A program made the translations under genes and the position numbers. Source: Mastigias papua (lineage: Eukaryota; Cnidaria; Scyphozoa; Rhizostomeae; Mastigiidae). From it: 64,000 nt of DNA. The stretch is from the NCBI GenBank assembly GCA_964019165.1, contig OZ025277.1, positions 3,056,453 through 3,120,452 of the forward strand. The letters are read 5' to 3'. Under the pieces are notes generated by a model. It ran no database searches. It was not told where the DNA came from and worked only from the letters and a program-made list of their open reading frames with translations. Of this stretch, positions 40,301-55,766 are shown one piece after another; positions within the stretch are counted from its first letter, which is position 1; the number at the start of each line of letters is the position of its first letter.

Positions 40301-41823
40301 GACTCTGGTTTAGCTTCCTCTCCTAGAATAACAAAACATGACATTCTCTCCAGTACAGCGGAAATGTGACGAGTATCGTTACTGTCATCAGATCAAAACA
40401 CTGCTGAGACAGCTGCAGATAGCCACAGCTTCAGCACCATGAGCATTGAACCGATAGTAAGCTAAATTAGAAGCAGTAAACACATTTTATATATTAATAT
40501 TTATGCCCAAATACCGAGACGCTTCCAGAAACCCCTGGTTCATAAGTAAACAAAAAGAAGGAATGAAACAAATACAACTTGACGTCAAAGATATATTAAA
40601 TGGTATCACGCCTATAAGTTACTTGATGCTTTCAAAGTGTAGTGCATTGCGGTAGTCATTGCGAGACGAACAACCTAACGCAATGGATGTGTTGCCTACA
40701 ACTATTGCCACAGGTGAGTTGGTAAAGATGCCACCAAAAATACCTTAAAATCACAACTATCATGGAGAATGCGTAAGATTACAGGCATCAGGCGTCTATT
40801 TAGTGCAAATTAGATTTTGAAAGGATGAAGACTTGTACTGGGTTTAAATATTGCCAATTCGCCTTTCGGTTACAACAGTGAGCATGCATCCTCTGTCGAT
40901 AAGCCACTTCAAATGAGAGCCGGTTCTGAAAACTACTGATGTCAGCAAATGCAAGAAGACATTCTACATTTACCTTTAGTAATGAAAGCTATTTCAGCTC
41001 TGACTTGCGATCCTCGTCGTCTATGAGAAATCTGGCAGGAATCATCGTCTTGACAACGAATCGCATGACAGACAGTTCCGATTTTCATGGCCAAATCACA
41101 TTTGCTTAGCTTGCAGCATTTGCTAATGCAATCCTCCATGCTTGCGATGCCTGAGAAGATCGTGTCATTTCTTGGTCGCACTCCGGCATTGAGGAAAACC
41201 CCACTTAGTATGCCACCATGAGTGCATTTACCAGCATTTTCTACAAAAAATGCATAAGAGAATCGGTGTAACTTGATGTTGGAAGTTCTTATCTCCTACC
41301 ACTTAAGCTCAACATGTCTGTTAAGTGAGCAATAGATTGCTTTCGGTGTTCTATACGGCAATCTCACTGTTTCCAATGTGAACTTATTTCATTTTAACTG
41401 TATTTATACGATACATCTACTGTAATATAAGCTGTTCTAGTGTAAGCATAACATGAGTACAATAGCTAATACGTGCAAAGTATGTACAATGCCATTGCAC
41501 TTTTTTGCGTACACCTACTCGAATGTTACCAGCGATATTTGCATAGCATTTCTGTTTGTATCCACAATTAGGTTCTATCTGGAGAGTAGCCTACAGCGCA
41601 AAGTAGCCTACAAAGTGTAATCGAATCTGAATAGCAATTGCACCTTGGATTAAAACCTTATCACGAGCAGTGTAATTCAATAAATATCCCTTACAGTTTT
41701 GCTAATTGAAAGATAATTGAAAGTCAATGAACACTCACTGGTCTTGATTCCTTGCACAAAAGTTCCAAGCTTGAGGCAGACTATTACTAGTGGCAATAAT
41801 ATCTTTATTTTATGAAATAGCAT
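34320..41823 (-). CDS. Secreted protein with two MANSC-like domains and a long charged linker (3' end unresolved)
   Basis: Coding exons on minus are 41823-41739 (signal peptide), 41240-40974 (MANSC 1), 40322-38817 (linker, 502 codons), 36368-36057 (MANSC 2) and 34435-34320 or 34435-34392. The first four junctions are phase 1. The signal peptide has a hydrophobic core about residues 8-20. Each MANSC/MANEC-like domain has eight cysteines in the family pattern: an isolated Cys, a Cys, then SCC or KCC, KC/RC, C, C, C, with the CDxA motif after KC/RC as in KIAA0319, LRP11 and HAI-1 (established family). Domain 1 is about residues 34-115 and domain 2 about 632-715. The linker is Ser/Asp/Glu-rich in its first half, with a long Asp/Glu run, and Lys-rich in its second half. 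The last exon has two usable donors: GTAAGT at 34391, or read-through to GTAAAT at 34319, which adds 24 codons. Further exons and the stop codon were not found. Extracellular role unknown. Confidence 0.72.
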
Positions 41824-43817
41824 GTCAATTTCCTCATATTCTACTGCGTGCTATGTTATGCAGCCATTAATGGCTTTGAAAAATCTTCATTTCGCTATCT
41901 TTTTAGTGCAGTTGATAATAGGGTTCAACGCTGGGTGTAGCTGTGCGTCGCTGCGTCGATGATCTTCTGACATGAAAAACAAGTCGACCGTTGCAAGATT
42001 GAAACGGGTGCCCTCATTTAGATAAGCCATTGTTATCACCAGTCATGCGCGTTCTGCCTTGGGTTGTGTTTCTATTTCAAACAGCCTGTTACAGCTGCAC
42101 TGCTCATTAAAGCTTTGATACATTGGAGCATGCTACGATTACATTTGGGAATTGATACATTGTTATGGGAGATACATGAAAGGCACATTTTGACCAGCTT
42201 TTGTTACAAGATTTATCTGTCCCCTAAAGGAGCTGAAGCTCAGTGCTTGTATTCCAGTGGACTTAAATCTTGATTAGAAAAGAGCTAAAAGGCTACTAGG
42301 TAACACCAAAAGATTAGGATTATAAATTAACCTCAAGAAAAGCAGACAATTTAGCTAAAAGCAAAGTATTTCCTCGAACATCAAAAGTAAAAGGAACAAA
42401 TGTTTTGCACGCCAAGCATCGTTGGTATACAGATACCTTTCAAAATTGTGAGCATTAGAGCAAAGCGCCTGAAAAAGTGTTTTTGAATGGGAGTATTTTA
42501 TTTCCATGTTCACTTTTTCAAGTATGGTGCCTCTCAGTTAGAACCATTTTTATAGAGCCACTTATTACTAATGACTTACAATAAAACAATGCCACTGGAA
42601 CAAGCTAAAATTTTAAAAAAAACTATGTGAAGAAAAGTTATTTGTCACAAAAGCTCATGGTATCGGATATGTCATCCGAAATCTTTAGTAATTGTAGTGA
42701 ATACTTGATGGTATATCTACAGCAATAATTCGAAATGCTGGAAGAAGCATGGTATTATCATTAATAGCAAACGTTTGGGAAATTGTAAATAAAATTTAGC
42801 CAGGATACTATTTTTCATAACTTTTTGAATTTCATAGTCATTTTGTAATCTTGAAATTGGAGTACAACTTAGTTGAAGTTGAATTGTGCATGGGTTACTT
42901 TTGCAAAAATAAATACGAAGCGTAAAGCTTGGTCAATAATGGGAGGCCTCTTAGATTCAGTTGTTTCCATAAAGATGTCAGGAACATCAAAAGAGTTCTT
43001 TCCGTTAGATCTCACTTTCCTTGTCGCAGAAATGTTGTAGCTTTCGCACAGAACGCTATTTCATGCCGAATGGCAGCACAAAATAGTGTTTGTACATGAG
43101 CTGAGGCTGTTTATTTTTGAAGTCATTGAAGCGGAACGATAAGATTTGGCTGTTCCATGCTATCGTTTCTTGTGGCCAAAATAAGTCAGAAATGGGAAGA
43201 ACGAGACCTGATGCATCATTGGCAGTGTTGGATATCTATTTTACCCTGGATGAAGCTCTCAATTTTGAAAGTACATTTTGAATGGGATACTATCGGGATT
43301 CCGAATAAGTGCTGTTCTCCGATAGCAGATTTGCAATTTCTTGTGCGTCTATATATATACACAAGTAATCATAGCGTGGGACATTCAAACCTTAACTTAT
43401 TTATACACAAGCAAGGGGAGACTGTTCTCTTTGTGATTAAGATGGTTTTCAAGTGCTGCAGGGAGCATTTTGTTTATTCCTATCCCCAATCTTAGGACTC
43501 TCGTAGCGAGAATAGCGTCGGCACGAAAGTGAACTTGAAATAGGAAGCTCTTGACGCAAGTCATCTCCACGAGTACAAATTGTAAGCTTGCGCTAGCTTA
43601 ACCTTTATGCCACCTAGATGGTCAAGAAAAGATTGGCAAAGTTAACAAGGATGCAGGCATGGCTACACCAAGCTAAGTCTAAGAACATGACTTGTGATAA
43701 CCAGACTTTTCCTAAAATATCAAAATCCATTAATTTAAAAAGCTAATTAGCTTCATCTTTAGCTAAACTTTGAGTAACATAAAAGATATTATGAAGAGGT
43801 TTCACTCAACACTAAAT
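41824..43817. other. Intergenic region between the MANSC and Kazal genes (both minus strand)
   Basis: Should contain the MANSC promoter near 41824-42000 and the 3' UTR of the Kazal gene just below 43818. No TATA box or poly(A) signal was identified with confidence, and there is no other gene. Confidence 0.35.
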
Positions 43818-46714
43818 CTATTCTTCTGATTTCCTGTCTTCCTCTTCTTCTTCATGTTCTTCCTTTTCTTCTGCATAAGTATCCCCCTCCATGGTTGTGA
43901 GGCATTCTCCTTCATATAAAGGAACTACTGCAGTGCGCTCCATGCATGTCGTTGCTCTCAAGTGACAAAGGGAAGGGTAAGTGCGTCCATCACTTCCGCA
44001 CCATGGTTCATCCATAATGCCTGGACTGGGGCAGGAGGGGCATCTAGAAGGAAATAGTCAACTTTTACCAAAAACAAAGAAGTTCGTCAACAACATGGAT
44101 TCACTGGGACATGAATGATATTGCTTTTGAGAAAGTCAAGAGCGAGTACATAACATTAGATCTTTTGAAATATACTCAAAATAAGAACCTGAATGGCTAC
44201 AAAATTAAAAGAAAATCAATCGGCTCTAAAGACCACTATTTCCACAAGTATTAATGTACAATTCCGTAACTGTTCTAAAGTGTGCAGCTGGCTTTCACGG
44301 CATACCCTCTTTCCCCTAAATTGAGAAGCAATATTTGAAAAGGCTTCACGACACCAAAAATCTTTTTGCAACGGTTTTCAATAGGGACGGCGTTTCAACA
44401 GCTTTGCGAATAGCAGCGAGTAAACATGATATAACCTAGTTTGAGAGACAAAGCTTATCCTTCTTCCTCAGAATGTTCAGCAATACTTACCGAAGTTCTG
44501 AGCATTCTCCGTAATGGGACTTTGGCACTTCAAGGACCTTAATAATTGCTGTCTTTGATAAGCAAGCTTGTCTAGTGACGTGACATGGGTTGCTATACCG
44601 TTGATTATCACTGCCACATACTGGTTCATAGCGGTAGTCACATTTGATTTTGTGGATGCAGCCATACCTTGCTCCCAAACCATCAGATCTTGCTTGGCCT
44701 ACAATGAGGTTCGTCTCAGTTTATGACTGAACAGAGAATGAAATGGAGCTTACTTTGAGTGCTTCCTCCAAAAAGATTTTGGAGAAAAAAAGCATTATTT
44801 TGGCAATTGTCTGATTGAAATGATTTCATGATGAATGATGATATAAATAGTGTTAATCAACATTGATTTATATAGTGCTATTGATTTGCAATGATTGGAT
44901 ATGCTGATTGACGATTCTGGTGATTAGTGATACGTAACTGACGACGATATTTGAGGACAATAGGTTGGTTCCTGTACAAATCTGTCACTGCAATAAACTG
45001 AAATTATGCTAGCAAAATGGTGATTTATACAACGTTCCACTATCACGTCTCAATTGCTGTTGCATCTCAATAGTTGCCGCGTCTTAATTACAGTTGCATC
45101 TTAATCGCTGTTGCGTCCTAATTACAGTTGCATCTTAATCGCTGTTGCGTCTTAATTGCTATTGCGTCTTAATTGCTGTTGCATCTCAATTACTGTTACG
45201 CCTAATTCACTGTTGCGGCTTAAATCGTTCTTGCATCACAATTGATGTCGCATCTCAATTGCTATTGCGTCCTAATCTCTTTTGCGTGTTCATTATTGTT
45301 TCTTCTTAATTGCTGTTACTTCTAATTCACTGTAGCGGCTTAATCGCTCTCGCATCTCAGTTTATGTTTCGTCTCAGTTGATGTCGCGTCTCAGTTGCTG
45401 TTGCGTCTTAATTGCTGTTGTGCCTTACCACTGATAGTTGCAACGCATTTTCCTTTGTAAACTATCACTAGAGGCGTCTTTGTTCGGCACGATTCCTTTC
45501 TCATTTCACATTCATTCTCATATGTTTTCCAGTCATTGGCACAAATAGGGTTCGTTTCATTCTCCCTGCAAATCTTCTTGCAGTGGTTGAAGAATTCGTT
45601 CTCTGTGACAGCATTATTGTCATTATGCCAATCGTCTGGAAGGAAGAGATATCATTCGTGAATGTCGTGTAAAACGACATGAATGCATTTACCCTAAAGA
45701 GACCAGTTAGAACTACAAGATTATCTGAATGTCATTAAAACTCCTCTCGCACTCAAAACTCAGAACTACTTGAATGATGCACAAAAAATCTTACTCCGAA
45801 TGATAAACGCTAATTCAATGTTCTCTCTTATTCCTTCATTCATTTGGAGACGTGTGCATGCATTTAGCTCTTGTGTTTTTTATTTATTTGTTCATGATTG
45901 AATGAGTAAAGAAGTAAAAACCTGAATAAATTCAAACATCAGAGAACTATCATACTCTAATTTCATAGTCTGCAATGTTTATACATGCAAGTTTAATCAC
46001 TGTTTCAATTTAATACATTCTCTTCAGCATAAAGCACTCTACTTTACGGATGGAGATAATGATCATTTTAAGTACACTTATATGAGCAATATTCGTTGGT
46101 CATTCATGACAAGACCGGTTTAGAGGGACATGAACAGTTAGATGCAGCAATATTGCAGCGAAAAAGACGATTTGTCATACATTTGCGTCAAGGAATGTCA
46201 ATACCAAACAAGTCCTAGCTGGAATTTAGAGAAAAAAGTTCAGGTATCTGCAGATAAAACCAACGAGTCTGCAGCTTTTAAGCTGACTCTAACGGGACCT
46301 TATTGATCCTCTGCTTCTCTTCTTTAGGTACTTCAGTATTCGTCTGCAGTTACTTCTAGCTTTTGATACTATTTCATTTGGACATGTGCCCACTCACTCA
46401 TGTCTCTATAATATAACCACATCTAATTGCTTATGTCCGTATACACTGGAACAATAAGAACAATACTACTTCTACAATTGCATCTAAAAGAACCATCGTT
46501 TTCAACTTTGTCATGAAGTTTTGATAATACTCAGTTTTTGTCTGGGTTCATCAATCTTCTCATCATTTACCACAGAATCCTTATACGAAAAGGTGAAGCT
46601 TTGAATCAGATTATGCACTATTCTGAATACAGCTACATATTGTTTACTGTAAAACCTACCATTGGCGAAGAACAAATATCCGATTCCAAGCAGTGTCCAC
46701 ACCAATGAAGTCAT
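43818..46714 (-). CDS. Secreted three-Kazal serine-protease inhibitor with acidic C-terminal tail
   Basis: Exons on minus are 46714-46660 (signal peptide, MTSLVWTLLGIGYLFFANG), 45635-45429, 44698-44491 and 44043-43818. Junction phases are 1, 1, 2. Each of the last three exons encodes one Kazal domain with six cysteines and the family core C-G/A-S/N-D-x-x-x-Y-x-x-x-C. Kazal domains inhibit serine proteases by inserting a reactive loop after Cys2. The predicted P1 residues are Glu (domain 1), Tyr (domain 2) and Ser (domain 3), so specificities should differ. After domain 3 comes a tail of about 27 residues that is almost entirely Glu/Lys/Asp, ending at TAG (43818-43820). The start codon follows an acceptor-like TTGTGTTTCAG about 20 bases upstream, implying a separate 5' UTR exon as in the plus-strand Kazal genes. 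It lies opposite in strand to the other members of the cluster. Confidence 0.88.
45041..45425. repeat. Minisatellite, about 17-bp unit (TGTTGCGTCTTAATTGC)
   Basis: About 20 imperfect copies of a 16-18 bp unit with alternations GCGTCTTAA, GCATCTCAA and GCGTCCTAA. On the minus strand the array begins within a few bases of the donor (GTAAGG) of the first Kazal exon and fills the first 385 bp of that intron. Confidence 0.9.
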
Positions 46715-47904
46715 TTTCAGAAAGGACCCTGAAACACAATGTTCAAGATTCATTTATTAACACGGTGTGGTCTCTAGCACTTTAGATCCTATGGGTCTCT
46801 TACAAAACACTACGAAAACTCAGGTGAACCCAGATGTATAATTTGAACTTGACATAGCTTGATATTCGAAAGATAATTGGGGAAATATTGTATTGTCGAA
46901 AATTCGACTTAATATTATTAAAACATGCTCAAAAGACTTGACAAAAATAACTACACAATAACCATGAAAATCATAATATTAGCAATTCCTAAGTCGCTTT
47001 ACATACATTTCTGTTCATACTTAAGAAATATTAACCTAAAGAAAATTTCTATAATAAGATTTCTGATAAAGATCAATGTACCTTCGTTAGTTTGGTACTC
47101 TCTAACAGCTGTCGTTCGCTTTTTGCTTCAGAAGTGTCCATGCAATGACACATCTATATATATCATCATTTTACACCATCAATGTATATTACATCGGAGA
47201 GTGGTGCTTATTTCAATTCAAACCTGTGTCAGAAATGTACTTTATATCTGTTATTGTGTTTAAAAATCCTAATTGTTCATCATTCATTTATCAAATAACC
47301 GACCAGAGTCCAACATTACAGATCTGATATCTGTATTAGCTATTATAAGTGATGTCATCGGTTCAAGGCATCTTTCAACATTGTCATTACAGGGCCGCAC
47401 CGTTGGTCAAACTGACCTTCTTCCTTTCTCGAAAAAGACCAAATTTTAGGTTTTTGGCCTACAAGCTTAAGCCCTTCTTTAAATAAGTTGCTGTTTGTCA
47501 TCAAAATTTAAATCTGCAAAAGTCAATCTGTCAGTGTTCTGGGTGCAAAAGCAAGGGGCTGTTGGATAGCTTCTCTTTGGGCATATAGACCGAGCGTGGT
47601 TGAACATGGAATGGAGCCATCATGTGGGCTTGAACGATTAGCCAAACTTCCCTTAACATGGTGGATTCAAAACTATTTAGCCATATGAGGGTATACGGCA
47701 TTATTGTCTGTTTCACAAGCAAAACTTCTTACAAAATGAGCTTTGCCAATGAAGGTGATAAAGTCAAGTGCAAAATTGATATAGAAAAACAAATTTCATT
47801 TAAATGATGTAATATTGATTGAAATCTATCCTGCAACTGATAAAGCTGAAGCAGCCAGAGTTGTAGGAAAAAATATGATTTTCGATGAACCAGAGGAGAA
47901 ACAG

Positions 47905-48245
47905 GAATCGGACAGTTGAAGAAAAAGTACTCAAGATACTGAAGCTGTCAAAATTTTAAGACAAAACTTATTGTTTAGGTCAGAGTTTTACTATTATGTC
48001 ATTCACCTGGAAGTAAATTGAAATTTTTGTGAGTGTTTTAGCACTACGTAGTAACGTTACTGTTAATAATTTTGTTGAGGGATATTTTGATGTTATCTTA
48101 ACATCATTATCGAGCTCAAAAGGAAAAAAAGCAGCCAGAATCTGACTGTTGAAGAAGAAAGATTCTAAATACTGCAGATGCCAAAATTTTAAGTTTAGAT
48201 CAGAGCTTTACTATTATATCATTAAACTGGACGTGAATTGTGATT
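47905..48245 (+). repeat. Imperfect direct repeat, two copies of about 115 bp
   Basis: Two segments about 230 bp apart share the same order of blocks (GTTGAAGAA, AAATACTGCAG/AGATACTGAAG, CAAAATTTTAAG, TCAGAG, TTTACTATTAT, CATT, CTGGA). An old local duplication. Confidence 0.55.
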
Positions 48246-49929
48246 TTATTCAAGTTTTTTGGGGTGAAAGATCTACAGTCATAAAACAAAGCCTTCTTGA
48301 AGACATCGGTTGCGCTCTCAGTACAATTCAACAATCTATCTGTCTTGTATTTGGCAGAAAGCATGAGTTGATAGTGATGCTTGATGGTAGTTTTTTCTAC
48401 TGGTTCCAGGTAACTTGTAACTGGACTTGAGCTAGTGAATTTAAATGCTTTCGATGTCAACCAACAACTGTGAGAGCAGAGCTCTATTCATGTTAGTAAT
48501 ACATGTTGCAATTTGCAATAAATTTAGAAAATTAAAAGGATCCATGAATATCCATGCTAAAGTAAAATAACAGAATTTCATTTGGTCAGATTATGCCGCC
48601 CATACTGTTCCATGAAACTTAAAAAAATTGTTGATAGTAACCAGACAGTGTGTTATTTAGCTGTTATTAGTTTCACGTATTTATGTTTCTAAGATCGTAA
48701 ATGTATAGCTGAAGATGCTAGTCCTAATCTCTCTGTTAACCGTGACACATAGCAAGTTCAGTTTTCAAATGAGGCAAGGCGTAGACGCGATGAAATGTTG
48801 TGCCACCAAATAAGTACTGTACTCTAAACACAAGTTAGAAGGTGCTGTTAGCCCTCTCAAAAATCTATTGTTGGCAGTTTCTGCACTCAAAAGAACGTAA
48901 TTGACTTGAGCTAAAATGATTGGCTATCTTGCAACCACTGATTTTGAGTCTTTGCTACTGTCAATGTCAACAGAGATTGGACTGTCAACAATGCAAAATG
49001 TTTTGCCATGTTCACCACGCGTTTGACAGCTAAATAACTGCAACACGCCATAATATTAAAACATGGAAAGAAGACACCCTACTATAGTAAATATCATGTT
49101 TCTGGCTATTTCCCACTATCTTGCTTCAATTCTTTGACTTGCAAATGTGCTTCGTTGTCATCTATTTGAGCATCTTTAACTCGTGCCAAGCAATTCAAAC
49201 AAGGAAGAGATCTCCGTTTCCTTTATAAGTGGTGCAACCGATTGAGAATTCACATTTAAAGCTGTTTGCACTTACTCAGACGCTAAATCAGAATTCTTGG
49301 TAGGTCTCATTTGGTTTACTTCGTTAATTTCTATTCAATAATAGGCCACTGCTACTATTTCCGTACTATTTGCATTTTGTCCTATTTTGTTCTTTGATAA
49401 ACATTGCAAACCTGGCTGCTCATCAAATAGTGGTTGACTAATGGAGAGACAGATGACAGACATGTATACACTTTAAGAAGAGATCGTTAGCCTATGCATC
49501 ACAAAAATTGAAGGATACTGGGTTAGGCTGCGCTTTGGTACATTGGATGGTACACACGAAAAATAACACAGTGTAATATGCTTGATATAAACAACACTTA
49601 GATTTCACTTAAAATCATTTCTGCCTCTAAATCATGACAGTAAAACTTGCCCGTGTAGTTAACCTATTCCTTCTATTTTCCATGGATTATTTTCATACTC
49701 GTGCAGGCACTTTACAATAAGTGCTTGTGGCGTGCAATTTTACCACATGAATACCTTACTGAACAGTATCTCCATAGCTTATTGGCTAAACTGATTTTAT
49801 TTAAAATAGCGGCATGTAGAAATGCTGTTGAGCATTTGCATTACGTATCCTGTTAATACATATTTCAGATAAGGTAAGATAATATCATTACTAATAATAT
49901 CGCTAAGTTTTCTATTATTCATTAGATGT

Positions 49930-49997
49930 ATACTTGTTGTATTTATCTTATATATTTATCTTATATATTTATCTTATATATTTATCTTATATTTATC
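49930..49997. repeat. Short tandem repeat, 15-bp unit TTATCTTATATATTT
   Basis: Four consecutive near-identical copies of the unit just upstream of the splice acceptor preceding the start codon at 50031. Confidence 0.8.
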
Positions 49998-50030
49998 TTT
50001 TTAGATTTTGCTGCTTCGAATATCATCAAG

Positions 50031-53860
<3,830 letters not shown>

Positions 53861-55010
53861 TACTTTTGAAACAGATCTATTAGGTATATGGTCATTGTAT
53901 AGTGACAGTGAGGGGGTACTGAAAGTGCAAAAATCTACAGCTAAGCCGTATCAACTAGATGTTTCTTTGTAAGCTGCTACCAGTTCACTGTACAACATGA
54001 TCAAATATCATAAGAGAATGAGCCAAAAATATGTGATTATCCAGAGATCGACCATGGAATAACCAGTAATTAGATAGCAAATTACTAGTTGATATTTCGG
54101 TCAAATACGAGATTGAAACTCGAATGTTTGCTAAAATAATTGTGGGTTAAACTCTGTTGGCATTGCAAGTGGTTTTTAAGGAATACGTATTTGGCTCCAT
54201 GTTTGATGAGGGTATCTATTGCTTCTATTGTTCCTCTATGTATGGTTATATTTTATGAATTCAAATGTGTCGTACTACCTTATAATAGAAACAAATAAGC
54301 TTTCAGTGATTTACAAACCTTTGTTCTGTGATTCTAATATTGAGAGACCATAGTAGGAGGTAAGCAAAGATACGCGACGATATAACTATGGACCAGGAAA
54401 CAATCAATTAGGTGTCATAGTATTTAGCAAACAATATGAGCAAATTTGAGCTGATTAGCCTACATACCGTGCTAAGAATGCTTCTAAGAGGAGCAGGGTT
54501 GGCATGGTGCTTTATTTATAATGAATGTACACGTGGCCCCATGTGTTGAAGGGGATGGTAGCTAAAACTGGAGAAGTGCTTATTTTTGTTTGGAAGGAAT
54601 GCAATGTTTTGCACTATCTTCCTGTAAAAACAAGATTTTCTATTGAATGATAGAGCATTGTCTATTATTTATGGTTAAATATGTTTACTCAATTGAAAAG
54701 GGTTATGATGAAGCATAAATCCAGTGACTAAGGTTACCATGCTCTGCTGTATTTCAGACTAGTCACTATTCTACTGTAAATATATTCTCATATTTCATAA
54801 CGTTTGAACGAAGTGATGACTGTCATGAGGAAGAAATCTTGCAATGAATCCCAGTAAAACACTTTATGTTTCATGAAGTTTTCGCTACAAAAACCTATTT
54901 CTCTTTTGCAGAATAATAAATCTCCAGGAATGCAAATGAAAAGCTGCAGTCTCAACTAATGACATTTGAAGTTATACATTGATTCATTTATGATTATTAC
55001 ATACGTTAAG

Positions 55011-55016
55011 AATAAA
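55011..55016 (+). promoter_or_regulatory. Candidate poly(A) signal AATAAA of the three-Kazal gene
   Basis: AATAAA about 95 bases after the alternative last-exon stop at 54914-54916. If the transcript ends here, the intron from 53856 to 54911 is likely spliced. The decayed copy has AATAAG in the matching place (about 58652). Confidence 0.5.
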
Positions 55017-55766
55017 CATATTAAGAGAAGCAGATGCTAAAGAAGGGTTGTTTTTTGGTGTCCATCTCACGTTGTAGAGAAAGTGCACGTTAAATGTTCA
55101 TCGCACTTTGTGATGAACAAGGAGAAAGGGCAGCGTATACAATTGGCGAGCGTAAGAGATGAAAATACGAGGCAGCTTTTAATTAGAGAAAATACAGTGA
55201 ATCGTGGTGCTTGTCAACCTAGGAAAGGAATTAATCATTAATTAAAACAGAAAATAGGTCAGTTGTGAGTATATGTGTTAGCACTGCAGAGCTACATTGG
55301 TGCATGCTAAGCATTTTTGAACATGCTGAAAGTATCCTGTTCATCTGGCATTCATCAGAATATGGAACGTAGGACAATGTGCAGTTGAGCGGAAATATGT
55401 GTCCAATTGCAGAACTATATTTAAGTAATGAGAAGAATCATACCCTTTATTAGTTTGGCTTAAAGGTTCCGACTCGCTAATCGTGTAGTTGAAGAGTTAA
55501 CTCATAGGAATCGAGCTCTGTCTATCTACATAAAACTTGATGTTAATTCCTTATGAATACATACTAACACTCTCAAATGACAATACGATCTTCCTTGTTC
55601 CATAGGCCAAAAATTATGGTTATCCAATGACCGAATGGCATTTTGCTTAGGCGTTATAGCCGCTACACATTCTGATCGAGCGTTTCATCGGCATGAAAGT
55701 TTGTACACTATTAAACTTATTTGAGTGTTAGAAACGCAATCGTTGTGATCAAGGTACTCCTGTAAA

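Larger units (their letters stand above)
46715..50004. other. Intergenic region between divergent Kazal genes
   Basis: Should hold the 5' UTR exons and promoters of the minus-strand gene (46714) and the plus-strand gene (50031); I could not place either. It contains an imperfect direct duplication: 47905-48020 and 48132-48245 share blocks such as CAGTTGAAGAA / CTGTTGAAGAA, CAAAATTTTAAG and TTTACTATTAT. No other gene seen. Confidence 0.4.
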
